Of a stretch of 64,000 nt of DNA, positions 26,317 to 34,694 are shown one piece after another. The position numbers and the translations under genes were made by a program. The stretch comes from Prevotella sp. oral taxon 376 (GTDB taxonomy: Bacteria > Bacteroidota > Bacteroidia > Bacteroidales > Bacteroidaceae): the NCBI RefSeq assembly GCF_003043945.1, contig NZ_PYXG01000002.1, positions 372,001-436,000 of the forward strand, written 5' to 3'. Position 1 is the stretch's first letter, and each line of letters begins with the position of its first letter. The notes below the pieces were generated by a model. It was not told where the DNA came from. It saw nothing but the letters and a program-made list of their open reading frames with translations, and did no database searches.

Positions 26317-26330
26317 TTCCTTTTATTTAT

Positions 26331-26368
26331 AAAAAAAGCCGTACTCTTATTGAATTAGAGCACGGCCT
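26331..26368 (-). terminator. Terminator after the H1-like winged-helix gene
   Basis: GCCGTACTCT (26338-26347) pairs with AGAGCACGGC (26357-26366), one mismatch. On the minus strand it is followed by seven T. The opposite side is also fairly T-rich, so it may work in both directions. Confidence 0.8.
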
Positions 26369-26386
26369 TTCTGAAATATCATCGAT

Positions 26387-26719
26387 TTAAGCGAGAACCA
26401 CCTTTGTGCCCTCATCCTTAATCTTGCCTTCTTTGAAGAGCCAGCCCATGCCGAGGAGCACTTCCTCTGTACTAATCTTAGCTGCCTTCGCAATCTCTGC
26501 TACCGTAAGACCCTTTTTTGCCGTTGCAAGTGCCTGATATACATCACCGGCCTTAAAACCTACATTCAAAGCGTTGAATTCTACGGTTGCCTTTGCTACA
26601 GCTGTCTTCTTGGGAGCCTCAACCTTTTTTGCAGGAGTTACCTTTACGGCTGCTTCTTTCTTTACAGGAGCTGCTTTCTTTGCTGTTGCAGCCACCTTTG
26701 TTGCTTTCTTTTCTGCCAT
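26387..26719 (-). CDS. Histone H1-like basic tail fused to winged-helix domain (DUF2582-like)
   Basis: 110 residues in two parts. Residues 1-46 are a lysine/alanine/proline-rich tail (AEKKATKVAATAKKAAPVKK and similar), as in bacterial H1-like nucleoid proteins. Residues 47-110 form a compact winged-helix domain (GDVYQALATAKKGLTVAEIA, then KAAKISTEEVLLGMGWLFKE), matching the DUF2582-type winged helix found alone in other Bacteroidetes. The combination suggests a nucleoid-associated DNA-binding protein. It has a strong promoter and terminator of its own, so high expression is plausible. DNA binding is inferred, not shown. Confidence 0.83.
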   Translation of the reverse strand: MAEKKATKVAATAKKAAPVKKEAAVKVTPAKKVEAPKKTAVAKATVEFNALNVGFKAGDVYQALATAKKGLTVAEIAKAAKISTEEVLLGMGWLFKEGKIKDEGTKVVLA

Positions 26720-26785
26720 AATAATTTTAAATTTTAATTTAACCGTCTCTCAAAAATAACTAACGGCTTTTACCCTTAAACGCCA

Positions 26786-26818
26786 CAAAGTTAGCTATTT
26801 ATCTTCGAAACTTCCAAA
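26786..26818 (-). promoter_or_regulatory. Promoter of the H1-like winged-helix gene
   Basis: Minus-strand -7 TAACTTTG (26793-26786) and -33 TTTG (26818-26815), 21 bp apart. Leader about 60 nt. Confidence 0.78.
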
Positions 26819-26865
26819 AATATGACAGGAAAATGCTGTTTTTATTTATTTTTTGTCAATCATTT

Positions 26866-28632
26866 TTACCCCTCTTGATTCAAATCAACTTTTATCCGAA
26901 GTTCGTCAAGTTGTTTCGAATCCAATTCCGAAGGGGCATCGAGCATCACATCACGGCCTGAATTATTCTTGGGGAACGCGATACAGTCGCGGATCGAATC
27001 AAGTCCCGCCATGATGGAAACGAAGCGATCGAGACCGAAGGCCAGACCGGCATGGGGAGGAGCACCATACTTGAAGGCGTTCATCAGGAATCCGAACTGG
27101 GCTTCGGCACGCTCCTGGGTGAAACCGAGAATCTTGAACATCTTTCCCTGAAGCCTCGTATCGTGTATACGAATTGAGCCTCCACCCACCTCGATGCCGT
27201 TGCAGACAAAGTCGTATGCCTTGGCTCTTACCTGCTCCGGATGCTCTTCCAGCAATGGGATATCGTCAGGATTCGGCATCGTAAACGGATGGTGCGTCGC
27301 CATTAGGCGTTGCTCCTCATCGCTCCATTCAAAGAGCGGGAAGTCAACAATCCAAAGACACCTGAAGACATTTTTGTCGCGAAGACCCAGACGGTCGCCC
27401 ATCTCCAGACGGAGCGTACAAAGCTGTACGCGAGTCTTATTGACATTGTCGCCGCTCAGGATGAGTACGAGGTCGCCGTTCTTGGCTCCCATTGCCTGCT
27501 TGATTTCCTGAAGCACCCCAGGGGCATAGAATTTATCGACAGAACTCTTAACGGTTCCGTCAGCATTATACTTGATATAGACAAGTCCCTTGGCCCCCAC
27601 CTGCGGCCGCTTTACGAAGTCCGTAAGCTGGTCAAGCTGCTTGCGGGTGTAGTCGGCACATCCGGGCACGCAGATACCGCCGATATACTTGGCCTCATTA
27701 AATACGGAGAAATCTCCCTTCCCACTGAAAGCCTCCTTCAGTTCCACGAACTCCATGCCGAAGCGAAGGTCGGGTTTATCAGACCCAAAGCGGCGCATCG
27801 CCTCATGCCAAGTCATCTGCTCAAGCCTCTCCGGCAGCTCCACGCCTCGGATTTCCTTAAACAGCATCCGGGCCATATCCTCAAAGATAGCAATGACATC
27901 GTCCTGATCCACATAGCTCATCTCGCAGTCTATCTGGGTAAACTCCGGCTGGCGGTCAGCGCGCAAATCCTCGTCGCGGAAACACTTGGCAATCTGGAAA
28001 TAGCGGTCGAAGCCCGCTACCATGAGCAATTGCTTCAGGGTTTGCGGACTTTGAGGCAAAGCATAAAACTGTCCGGGATTCATGCGAGAGGGCACCACGA
28101 AGTCGCGGGCGCCCTCCGGGGTGCTGCCTATCAGGATCGGCGTCTCCACCTCTATGAAGTCCTTGTCGTCCAAGAAGTTGCGGATAAGAATCGTCATGCG
28201 GTGGCGCAGCTCCAGATTCTTGCGCACAGAGGGGCGGCGAAGGTCTAAATAACGATATTTCATACGGAGATCGTCGCCGCCGTCGGTGTTATCCTCTATC
28301 GTGAAAGGGGGCGTAAGGCTGGGACTCAGAATGTCCAGCTCTCTTGCCAGTATCTCTATATCTCCCGTATCCATCTTCGGGTTCTTGCTCTGCCGCTCAC
28401 CGACAACACCCCTCACCTGAATGCAATATTCGCGCCCAAGCTTGTTTGCCGCGTCGCAGAGGACTTGATTGTCAGCCTCATTGAAAACCAACTGGGTGAG
28501 ACCATAACGATCGCGGAGGTCGACAAAGGTCATGCCGCCCATCTTCCTCACACGCTGCACCCATCCCGCAAGCGTAACTTGCTTACCAGCATCAGAGAGA
28601 CGAAGCTCTCCACAGGTATTCGATCTATACAT
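26866..28632 (-). CDS. aspS: Aspartyl-tRNA synthetase
   Basis: 588 residues, normal bacterial length. N-terminal OB-fold anticodon domain (1-105; [20 protein letters not shown]), class II catalytic core with the flipping/motif 2 region ([19 protein letters not shown]), the bacterial GAD insertion (about 290-410) and motif 3 (GLAFGLDR near the C-terminus). It charges tRNA-Asp. It is a monocistronic gene with a well-formed promoter; no T-box or other leader element is seen in the 25-nt leader. Confidence 0.98.
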   Translation of the reverse strand: MYRSNTCGELRLSDAGKQVTLAGWVQRVRKMGGMTFVDLRDRYGLTQLVFNEADNQVLCDAANKLGREYCIQVRGVVGERQSKNPKMDTGDIEILARELDILSPSLTPPFTIEDNTDGGDDLRMKYRYLDLRRPSVRKNLELRHRMTILIRNFLDDKDFIEVETPILIGSTPEGARDFVVPSRMNPGQFYALPQSPQTLKQLLMVAGFDRYFQIAKCFRDEDLRADRQPEFTQIDCEMSYVDQDDVIAIFEDMARMLFKEIRGVELPERLEQMTWHEAMRRFGSDKPDLRFGMEFVELKEAFSGKGDFSVFNEAKYIGGICVPGCADYTRKQLDQLTDFVKRPQVGAKGLVYIKYNADGTVKSSVDKFYAPGVLQEIKQAMGAKNGDLVLILSGDNVNKTRVQLCTLRLEMGDRLGLRDKNVFRCLWIVDFPLFEWSDEEQRLMATHHPFTMPNPDDIPLLEEHPEQVRAKAYDFVCNGIEVGGGSIRIHDTRLQGKMFKILGFTQERAEAQFGFLMNAFKYGAPPHAGLAFGLDRFVSIMAGLDSIRDCIAFPKNNSGRDVMLDAPSELDSKQLDELRIKVDLNQEG

Positions 28633-28658
28633 ATAATATGGTATTTATTTCCGACATG

Positions 28659-28689
28659 CAAAATTACAATATTTTGCCGAGAGTGCAAA
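28659..28689 (-). promoter_or_regulatory. aspS promoter
   Basis: Minus-strand -7 TAATTTTG (28666-28659) and -33 TTTG (28689-28686), 19 bp apart; start site near 28655. Confidence 0.8.
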
Positions 28690-29300
28690 ATAAATCTTTC
28701 ATTAAATCTTGGAAAAGCCGTTCCGGAAACAGCAACCTGGATCGTGCGCCGCGAAAACAGAAAAACAGGAGAAGTGCTCATGTGTTATTTTTTTATTACA
28801 AACATCTCTAAAATAAAGCCTTCAAATCAAACGGGCACACAAGTTGCCGCGAAAACAGGCCTAAATTTCAGCTTTTTATAGCCTTCTGAATATCAGAGCA
28901 TTACAGAAAATCACGGGGCCTAAAGCCCCCAAAAACAGGAGCAAGAAAAGCAGGAAGCCACCTTTTGTCTCGCAGAAAGCGGCAAACTACATGGCTTCTA
29001 ACGGCTTCCGACCTTGCGAAAGGCAACCTCCTTGAGCCTAAAAAGCCACCTTTTGGTCGCGTTTGATGAAAAAAGCATGCCATAAATCAAGGATTTCAAG
29101 CCCTCCAGCCGTATTTCCGAACCTAAAACGCAGATTTCTCACGACGCTTTTTTCGTTATATTTTCTTTACAAAACTGACGCATCTTGAGTTTCGGACGAG
29201 CATTCTTCTCTCACTTTCCGGCGGCTTCGTCCTGACTGAAAGAGACTCTGAAGGATAAAACAAAGCTGTTTTTTAGTTTTCAAAAGATAATAATTAATGG
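28690..29300. other. Gene-free interval with short direct repeats
   Basis: About 600 bp with no protein-like frame. Two direct repeats stand out: GCCGCGAAAACAG at 28748-28760 and 28846-28858 (98 bp apart), and GCCACCTTTTG at 28957-28967 and 29045-29055 (88 bp apart). The flanks of each pair are also partly alike (AAGCC before, TCGC after the second pair). The tail (29150-29300) is T/A-rich and precedes a broken gene. No tRNA, family A/B array or consensus promoter is seen. It looks like decayed or non-coding repeat DNA. Confidence 0.5.
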
Positions 29301-29318
29301 ATATTGCTAATTTTCAAG

Positions 29319-29725
29319 ATGGACAACTCTATCGCCAGCTGCATCAACAGCAGCGAGGAAGACATGAAGGCCGTGTACTTATACAATGTGGGCACGGGAA
29401 ACTATCTGAACATCGGCTCCAACTGGGACACGAGCGTGTCGGCCTATAATGTGGGCATGCTCACCATCCTGGCTGCCCAAGGCGGAAATACTTACCGGAT
29501 ACAAGGGAGCCTCACAACCTCCGACGCCACAACCTTAGATTCCCCTATCCGCCAAATACTCCCTCCGAAACCAACAAGCCCGACAGGGTCCGAGTCTACT
29601 GCGACCATAGGCCCGATAACGCTAATATTACTTGGACTATTAGCGAACCCCCCAGCGACAGCAAGACGCTGATACAGACGGTTACAACGCTGAAGATATG
29701 CCATCCAGCCCCCCAAAAGCATTAA
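29319..29725 (+). pseudogene. Frameshifted fragment of a secreted-protein domain
   Basis: Frame 1 from the ATG at 29319 reads KAVYLYNVGTGNYLNIGSNW and VSAYNVGM, then degenerates into low-complexity Pro/Thr sequence. A second frame, shifted near 29530-29550, continues the protein-like text: RVRVYCDHRPDNANITWTIS to a stop at 29723-29725. Together they resemble the jelly-roll/ricin-like modules with a 'YLYNVGTGxYL ... WTI' pattern attached to large secreted Prevotella proteins. There is no signal peptide and no promoter, so this is most likely a remnant of a larger deleted gene. The identification of the family is from memory of the pattern only. Confidence 0.6.
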
Positions 29726-29773
29726 TATACGCTAAAATATCGGGCGAAAAGCAGGAGATATTGAAACTTTTAG

Positions 29774-29781
29774 TATCTTTG
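29774..29781 (+). promoter_or_regulatory. -7 box (TATCTTTG) for the DUF1573 gene
   Basis: TATCTTTGC 24 bases before the ATG at 29805. No TTTG is found 20 bp upstream. Confidence 0.65.
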
Positions 29782-29804
29782 CAACGATTTAAAGACGAAA
29801 GAAT

Positions 29805-30194
29805 ATGAAAAAGATTTTAATGATAGCTATGTGGCTCGTGGCTTGCCTCTCGATGCAGGCACAAGGCAATCAGGCTGAAATCAAGTTTGACAAGATCACG
29901 CATAACTTCGGGACTTTCAGCGAAAAGGACCCCATACAAACCGCAACATTCACCTTTACCAATGTGGGTAGTGCTCCACTGATCATCAATCAGGCGATTG
30001 CAAGCTGTGGATGCACCGTACCTACTTTTACCAAGCAACCGATCAAACCTGGTGAGAAGGGTGAGATCAAGGTGAAATATAATGGTACGGGCAAGTTCCC
30101 CGGCCATTTCAAGAAGTCTATCACCATCCGTTGCAACGGCAAGACTGAAATGACCCGCCTTTATGTGGAAGGCAATATGGAAGAAGCAAAATAG
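29805..30194 (+). CDS. DUF1573 domain secreted protein
   Basis: 129 residues. A signal peptide (MKKILMIAMWLVACLSMQAQ) precedes one DUF1573 Ig-like domain with the family hallmarks: FDKITHNFGTFSEKDP, FTFTNVGSAPLIINQAIASC, the CGC pair in SCGCTVPTF, and KPGEKGEIKVKYN. This is a very common Bacteroidetes periplasmic or surface domain related to ASH/MSP folds; the paired cysteines could form a disulfide or bind metal. Function unknown. Monocistronic, flanked by its own promoter and a strong terminator. Confidence 0.9.
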   Translation: MKKILMIAMWLVACLSMQAQGNQAEIKFDKITHNFGTFSEKDPIQTATFTFTNVGSAPLIINQAIASCGCTVPTFTKQPIKPGEKGEIKVKYNGTGKFPGHFKKSITIRCNGKTEMTRLYVEGNMEEAK

Positions 30195-30241
30195 CATGAT
30201 GCCTGGCTGGACTCCGTTCCGGCGCGAAGGGCAAAACATGG

Positions 30242-30286
30242 AAAGACCTCCCTTGAGTTCTCTTCTCACGGGAGGTCTTTATTTTT
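30242..30286 (+). terminator. Terminator of the DUF1573 gene
   Basis: AAAGACCTCCC (30242-30252) pairs perfectly with GGGAGGTCTTT (30270-30280), followed by ATTTTT. An 11-bp stem. Confidence 0.92.
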
Positions 30287-30341
30287 CCATCAACCAATCC
30301 ATGCCTGACCAAGATTGCCCCGGGCCAATCAGCAAACACCG

Positions 30342-30980
30342 TCAGAGACCGAAAAGCTGACCAATCTCCGCTTTCCAGTTGGTGTAGTCTTTTATCACAA
30401 AGTCAGAATAACGACGAATGGACTCCTCTGAATTGGTCGTTGCCAGACCTATCGTTAGCATATCGGCCGCCCTGACGGCCTTCAAGCCGTTGAAGCTATC
30501 CTCAAACCCGACACAGTCCTCCGGATAAAGGCCAAAGGATTCAACCCCCTTAAGATAGCAATCAGGGTCCGGCTTGCTCTTGCTGAAATCCTCCGCGGTC
30601 AACACCTTGTCGACCAGAGGCCTGAATTCCGGATGCGCCTGGTAAACTTTCTGCATCTTCGACAGGTCGCTACTCGTAACGATAGCGATTCTCAATCCCA
30701 TTTTTCTGAGCTCCGAGACAAATTCCGGGAATCCCGGGACATACTCAAAACTCATATGGCTTTCAAACTCAGCAATGTGCTCGACCAATTTCGGCTGGTC
30801 GGCTTTAAAGTCTTGGAAATAAAGATCAAAAATCTCTACGAGCGTCCTGCCCTTTATCTTATACGCAAAATCCGGCTCGTCGGGGAAATAATGCTTGCCT
30901 TCCTCATTCCAGAATTTCGTATACTGTGGCTCCGTATCAAATACCACCCCGTCTAAATCGAAAAGAGCTGCTTTTATCAT
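30342..30980 (-). CDS. HAD-family hydrolase, beta-phosphoglucomutase/phosphatase-like
   Basis: 212 residues. HAD motif I DLDGVVFD (nucleophile Asp8, Asp10), motif II Ser in IVTSSD, motif III Lys in SKSKPDPD, motif IV GFEDSFNG. The alpha-helical cap between motifs I and II makes it subclass IA, as in beta-phosphoglucomutases, 2-deoxyglucose-6-phosphatases and YniC-like sugar phosphatases. The sequence alone does not separate mutase from phosphatase. It is a single gene with a promoter that faces the rsmG promoter. Confidence 0.85.
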   Translation of the reverse strand: MIKAALFDLDGVVFDTEPQYTKFWNEEGKHYFPDEPDFAYKIKGRTLVEIFDLYFQDFKADQPKLVEHIAEFESHMSFEYVPGFPEFVSELRKMGLRIAIVTSSDLSKMQKVYQAHPEFRPLVDKVLTAEDFSKSKPDPDCYLKGVESFGLYPEDCVGFEDSFNGLKAVRAADMLTIGLATTNSEESIRRYSDFVIKDYTNWKAEIGQLFGL

Positions 30981-31008
30981 TTTTACCTTAAATAATACTA
31001 TATAGGTA

Positions 31009-31016
31009 CAAAGTTA
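31009..31016 (-). promoter_or_regulatory. -7 box for the HAD hydrolase (mirror of the rsmG -7 box)
   Basis: Minus-strand TAACTTTG, 28 bases before the ATG at 30980. It forms an exact inverted repeat with the plus-strand box at 31030-31037. Confidence 0.6.
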
Positions 31017-31029
31017 CGAATTTTTATCG

Positions 31030-31037
31030 TAACTTTG
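31030..31037 (+). promoter_or_regulatory. -7 box for the rsmG operon
   Basis: TAACTTTG on the plus strand; the rsmG ATG is about 105 nt downstream. CAAAGTTACGA (31009-31019) and TCGTAACTTTG (31027-31037) are perfect inverted repeats spaced by 7 nt. No separate -33 box is seen for either direction. Confidence 0.55.
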
Positions 31038-31146
31038 CATGAAATATATTACTTTTGAATGGGACAAGCATGTTTTGGCACAAAGGGGCCAACGATGTTA
31101 AAAGAACGGAGAAATCCCGTGAATACGGAATAGCAATTAAGAGATT

Positions 31147-31767
31147 ATGCAAATAATAGTAAAATATTTCCCACATCTCACTGATGTCCAGAGGCAACAA
31201 ATTGAGGAATTGGGCGCCTTATACCGTGATTGGAACAGCAAGATAAATGTGATCTCCCGAAAAGACATCGACAATCTTTACGAGCATCATGTGCTTCATT
31301 CGCTGGCAATTGCCGAAGCCATTCGCTTCAAGGACGGTACCCGAATTCTTGATATTGGGACAGGAGGAGGCTTTCCCGGTATTCCGCTTGCCATCATGTT
31401 TCCTGAATGCCAGTTCAAATTAATAGACGGAACAGGCAAGAAAATCCGTGTTGCCACAGAAGTTGCCAATGCCATCGGACTCAAAAATGTAGTGGCAGAA
31501 CATCTGAGAGGGGAAGACGAGAAAGGAAAGTTCGACTTTGTAGTCAGTCGCGCGGTAATGCCCCTACCCGACCTCATAAAGATTGTGCGTAAAAATATCG
31601 ACAAAGAGAACAAGAATGCCTTGCCTAACGGCATCATCACATTGAAGGGAGGCAATCTGGAAAGCGAATTGAGATCTTTCAAAAAGATTGCAGATGTAAT
31701 GCCCCTATCTGAATGGTTTGGCGAGGAATGGTTCAAAGAAAAGAATGTTATCTATATTCCATGCTGA
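31147..31767 (+). CDS. rsmG: 16S rRNA (guanine-N7) methyltransferase RsmG
   Basis: 206 residues. SAM-dependent methylation of G527 in the 530 loop of 16S rRNA. Seen: the family N-terminus YRDWNSKINVISRKDIDNLY, SAM motif DIGTGGGFPGIPLAI (about 65-79), the acidic end of strand 2 (KLIDGTGKK) and the SRAVMPL motif. Translationally linked to the MBL-fold gene by a 7-bp overlap, and then to ruvC by ATGA overlap. Confidence 0.95.
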   Translation: MQIIVKYFPHLTDVQRQQIEELGALYRDWNSKINVISRKDIDNLYEHHVLHSLAIAEAIRFKDGTRILDIGTGGGFPGIPLAIMFPECQFKLIDGTGKKIRVATEVANAIGLKNVVAEHLRGEDEKGKFDFVVSRAVMPLPDLIKIVRKNIDKENKNALPNGIITLKGGNLESELRSFKKIADVMPLSEWFGEEWFKEKNVIYIPC

Positions 31768-32405
31768 AAATAGAACGATTTACATGCAACATGTTGCAGG
31801 AAAACTGCTATGTGGTCAATGATGAAAGCAAAGAATGCGTAATCATCGACTGCGGGGCTTTCTCGTATGAAGAGCGAAAGGACATCGTGGATTACATTCA
31901 TGAAAACAAACTCACTCCCAAACACCTCATTGCTACTCACGGACACATAGACCATAACTTTGGCAACAACACCATTTATCAGGAATTTGAATTAGAGCCC
32001 AAAGTCCACAAGGACGATCAATATCTGATGGAAGAACTTCCCGAACAGGCCCAGGCAATTGCAGGGATTGTCATAGAATATGACATGCCGCCCGTGGGGA
32101 AATATCTGGACGCAACGGACAGAATATCATTTGGAAGTCATACTTTCACCATCATTGAAACACCGGGACACTCTCGTGGGAGCATATTTTTCTATTGTAA
32201 GGAAGAAAATGTGGCCTTTTCCGGAGACACTCTCTTCAGGGGCTCTATCGGAAGAACTGACTTTGCCGGTGGCTCGATGTTCCAGATGATGCAGAGTCTG
32301 AGGATAATCGGACAGCTTCCCGACGAGACAAAAGTCTATCCCGGACACGGAAATCCGACGACAATAGGACTGGAACTTGCTACTAATCCGTATATGGACA
32401 GATGA
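31761..32405 (+). CDS. MBL-fold metallohydrolase (glyoxalase II-like)
   Basis: 214 residues starting at the ATG that overlaps the rsmG stop by 7 bp; the frame is open further upstream but inside rsmG. The binuclear metal motif HGHIDH (about residues 60-65) and downstream ligands ([17 protein letters not shown] with the bridging Asp, and YPGHGNPT) are complete. This set is typical of the YcbL/glyoxalase II-like thioester hydrolases of Bacteroidetes, lacking the C-terminal substrate domain of true GloB. Substrate uncertain. It sits between two genes of RNA/DNA maintenance; the link is likely only transcriptional. Confidence 0.88.
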   Translation: MLKIERFTCNMLQENCYVVNDESKECVIIDCGAFSYEERKDIVDYIHENKLTPKHLIATHGHIDHNFGNNTIYQEFELEPKVHKDDQYLMEELPEQAQAIAGIVIEYDMPPVGKYLDATDRISFGSHTFTIIETPGHSRGSIFFYCKEENVAFSGDTLFRGSIGRTDFAGGSMFQMMQSLRIIGQLPDETKVYPGHGNPTTIGLELATNPYMDR

Positions 32406-32965
32406 TAAAAACAGAGAAGATCATACTTGGAATCGACCCTGGAACCAATATTATGGGATATGGAGTCATCAACGCAATTGGTAACAAGGCGGAAATGGTG
32501 GCTATGGGCGTCATCGATATGCGGAGGATGAGCGACCCTTATCTCCGGTTGGGCAAGGTTTTCGATCGCATTACAGGCATTATCGATGAGTTTCTGCCGG
32601 ATGAGATGGCCATTGAGGCTCCATTCTTCGGCAAGAATGTACAGTCCATGCTGAAATTAGGAAGAGCTCAGGGGGTGGCCATCGCGGCTGCCATACATCA
32701 TGATATTCCCATCCATGAGTATGCTCCCCTAAAAATTAAAATGGCCATCACAGGAAACGGAAGCGCAAGTAAAGAGCAGGTTGCGGGCATGCTGAAGCGA
32801 CTCTTGAAACTCGAGGAAAAGGAAATGCCGAAGTTCATGGATGCTACTGACGCTTTGGGAGCTGCCTATTGCCATTTCCTGCAAAGTAACGCACCGCTTC
32901 CAGAACACCACTATGGCAGTTGGAAAGACTTTGCCAAAAAGAATTCTGGTCGAATTAAACAATAA
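32402..32965 (+). CDS. ruvC: Holliday junction endodeoxyribonuclease RuvC
   Basis: 187 residues. The RNase H-like nuclease core carries the acidic residues: first Asp in LGIDPGT (residue 12), Glu in MAIEAPFFG, and the C-terminal [13 protein letters not shown] with the last Asp and His. [13 protein letters not shown] is the conserved dimer-helix segment. RuvC resolves Holliday junctions with RuvAB. Its ATG overlaps the previous stop (ATGA). ruvA and ruvB are not in view. Confidence 0.96.
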   Translation: MIKTEKIILGIDPGTNIMGYGVINAIGNKAEMVAMGVIDMRRMSDPYLRLGKVFDRITGIIDEFLPDEMAIEAPFFGKNVQSMLKLGRAQGVAIAAAIHHDIPIHEYAPLKIKMAITGNGSASKEQVAGMLKRLLKLEEKEMPKFMDATDALGAAYCHFLQSNAPLPEHHYGSWKDFAKKNSGRIKQ

Positions 32966-32998
32966 ATAATCAATTAAGAAAATATGAATTATAAGAAC

Positions 32999-33478
32999 AT
33001 GAAGAAAATTGCTTTATCATTGATGCTGATGTTCGCATTTACGCTCACGGCGTCGTCGCAAGAGATTTACAAAGAGGTAAGACGCATCATGCAACAAGAG
33101 GAAGCCATCAAGAATGATGTTTCCAAAAGCCTTGATGCCCGAAAAGTTGCCACTTTCAAATGGGACGCCATCTATTATATCATCATGAAAGCGGCTGAGA
33201 GCCCAAACTTTACTACTTATCAGCTGGGCCAGCAGGCAGATGCCATGATAGACTTTGTAAACCGTTATATCAATCGTCTCTCCACCGAGAAAAAAAAATC
33301 ACAACGGGAAATTATCATGGCCAGGTATAAAAGTGCTACTACCCATAACATCCTCTTTCATGATGTGGACAAGGACATTATCTACGGATATGTAGACAAC
33401 GACAAGTTCCTGACTCAGTTTTCACTCGATACCGACTGGGTAAATGCATTAAAAGAGGTGAAAGACAAGAATTATTAA
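32999..33478 (+). CDS. Small secreted hypothetical protein
   Basis: 159 residues from MKKIALSLMLMFAFTLTASSQ, a clean signal peptide; an in-frame ATG five codons earlier (32984) would only extend the basic N-terminus. The mature part is helical and basic (QEIYKEVRRIMQQEEAIKND, then FKWDAIYYIIMKAAESP and DAMIDFVNRYINRL). No known domain is recognised. It follows ruvC by 33 bp and may be on the same transcript; a bidirectional terminator follows. Confidence 0.8.
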   Translation: MKKIALSLMLMFAFTLTASSQEIYKEVRRIMQQEEAIKNDVSKSLDARKVATFKWDAIYYIIMKAAESPNFTTYQLGQQADAMIDFVNRYINRLSTEKKKSQREIIMARYKSATTHNILFHDVDKDIIYGYVDNDKFLTQFSLDTDWVNALKEVKDKNY

Positions 33479-33506
33479 GAAGATCCTCTTATTAAAATCC
33501 TGTCAC

Positions 33507-33546
33507 GAGCTCTCCTTTGCTTTTAGCAAAGGGGGGCTCTTTGTTC
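33507..33546. terminator. Bidirectional terminator between convergent genes
   Basis: GAGCTCTCCTTTGC pairs with GCAAAGGGGGGCTC (one mismatch and one G-T) over 33507-33539, followed by TTTGTTCTT on the plus strand. It serves the ruvC-side operon and sits right at the end of the minus-strand glgB operon. Confidence 0.82.
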
Positions 33547-34689
33547 TTATCTCTTAAAATAATAATACCAATAGGTATCGCCAAAAGTCCTTTTAAGCAC
33601 AGCCTGCCTCGCTGTTGGCCGCTTTTCTGAACGCGAAAGTCTCACAAAGTCCTTATAGTCTGCTTCAACCACATTGTTATGATACTCTACATAAGGATTG
33701 GAGTGCATATGGTTATATAATACCAAAGCCTCACAATAGTGTATGGGAAGGTCTTTCGACACATCATAATACTGTGTAATAGCATAGGCAAAGGCATCCA
33801 GCCTGCGATCTAAAAGATAGCCAATAAGAAGATAGTCTGCGGCCATCCGAGTTCCTAAACGATGCTTGTTGACAAACTCAAGATACCCCATAGGATCCTT
33901 CCTCGGCAGAAGTACCACCCCAAGACTTTTGTAGAACTTTTCCTCTGGATAGAGCAACAGTTTGGTAGTAACTCCATCCGGAAGCAACACCCTTGATGTT
34001 CCCATCAGTGAATATTCGAAGAACCGGTCTCCTAACAATCCCTGCCGACCTAATGCATAGGCACGAATCATTGTAAGGGAAGAGTCTGTTGCCTGAGATT
34101 TCTGCCCCACTGATGAGGCCTCTTTGAAATCATTATGTAACATGGCATTCTCCGCATGCATACGGTAATGGAACACATCGTTGTGATTACTAACCAATCC
34201 AACAAGAAAAAACATAAGAGCCATGAGGAGGACATTTATCCACATCATGCGTAAGGGCCTATCTGATGAATTGGCACCTGGCTCATAGGGCAGGAATCTC
34301 CTTGATAGCCATACCCATACAACATATAAAAGAATAAGAAGTGGAAATATCCACAACCAGACACCCAACGAAAGACCTCGATCTATATCCGTGTTAATAT
34401 CCGTGATCGTAGCAAGGATGAGCAATGAAGGAAAATAAGTCAAGGCATGGGTACGGTGATCAAGCTTCGTGAAGGAACAGACACCTAACTGTAAGAGATA
34501 CAGCACTATGGTAATGAGCACGGCGCCTATCGTACGGTTATAATGTGTCTGCCCCTTAGAAAGCACATGCTGCGCAACGGTAAGGATGTCTGCCTGATAA
34601 CAATAAAGAAAGCAGAATGTGAAAATCAAAAACAGAATAGCACACACCATCTTCATGAGCATGGCGCCATTCTTCATTATTTTTACCAT
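33547..34689 (-). CDS. DUF6057-like polytopic membrane protein
   Basis: 380 residues. The N-terminal half has five hydrophobic helices (about 9-31, 49-71, 82-100, 106-128 and 150-168); the C-terminal half (about 170-380) is a soluble, TPR-like domain with FHYRMHAENAMLHNDFKEAS and RRLDAFAYAITQYYD. It resembles the Bacteroidetes DUF6057 family of unknown role. The start is ambiguous (Met1, Met5, Met10 or Met12). It lies 5 bp downstream of glgB as the last gene of the operon MORN-yhcH-glgB-this gene. Confidence 0.78.
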   Translation of the reverse strand: MVKIMKNGAMLMKMVCAILFLIFTFCFLYCYQADILTVAQHVLSKGQTHYNRTIGAVLITIVLYLLQLGVCSFTKLDHRTHALTYFPSLLILATITDINTDIDRGLSLGVWLWIFPLLILLYVVWVWLSRRFLPYEPGANSSDRPLRMMWINVLLMALMFFLVGLVSNHNDVFHYRMHAENAMLHNDFKEASSVGQKSQATDSSLTMIRAYALGRQGLLGDRFFEYSLMGTSRVLLPDGVTTKLLLYPEEKFYKSLGVVLLPRKDPMGYLEFVNKHRLGTRMAADYLLIGYLLDRRLDAFAYAITQYYDVSKDLPIHYCEALVLYNHMHSNPYVEYHNNVVEADYKDFVRLSRSEKRPTARQAVLKRTFGDTYWYYYFKR

Positions 34690-34694
34690 TTAAC

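Noticed and set aside
27310..28248. 312-codon open frame on the plus strand
   Set aside because: Lies within aspS on the opposite strand; AspRS motifs are decisive.
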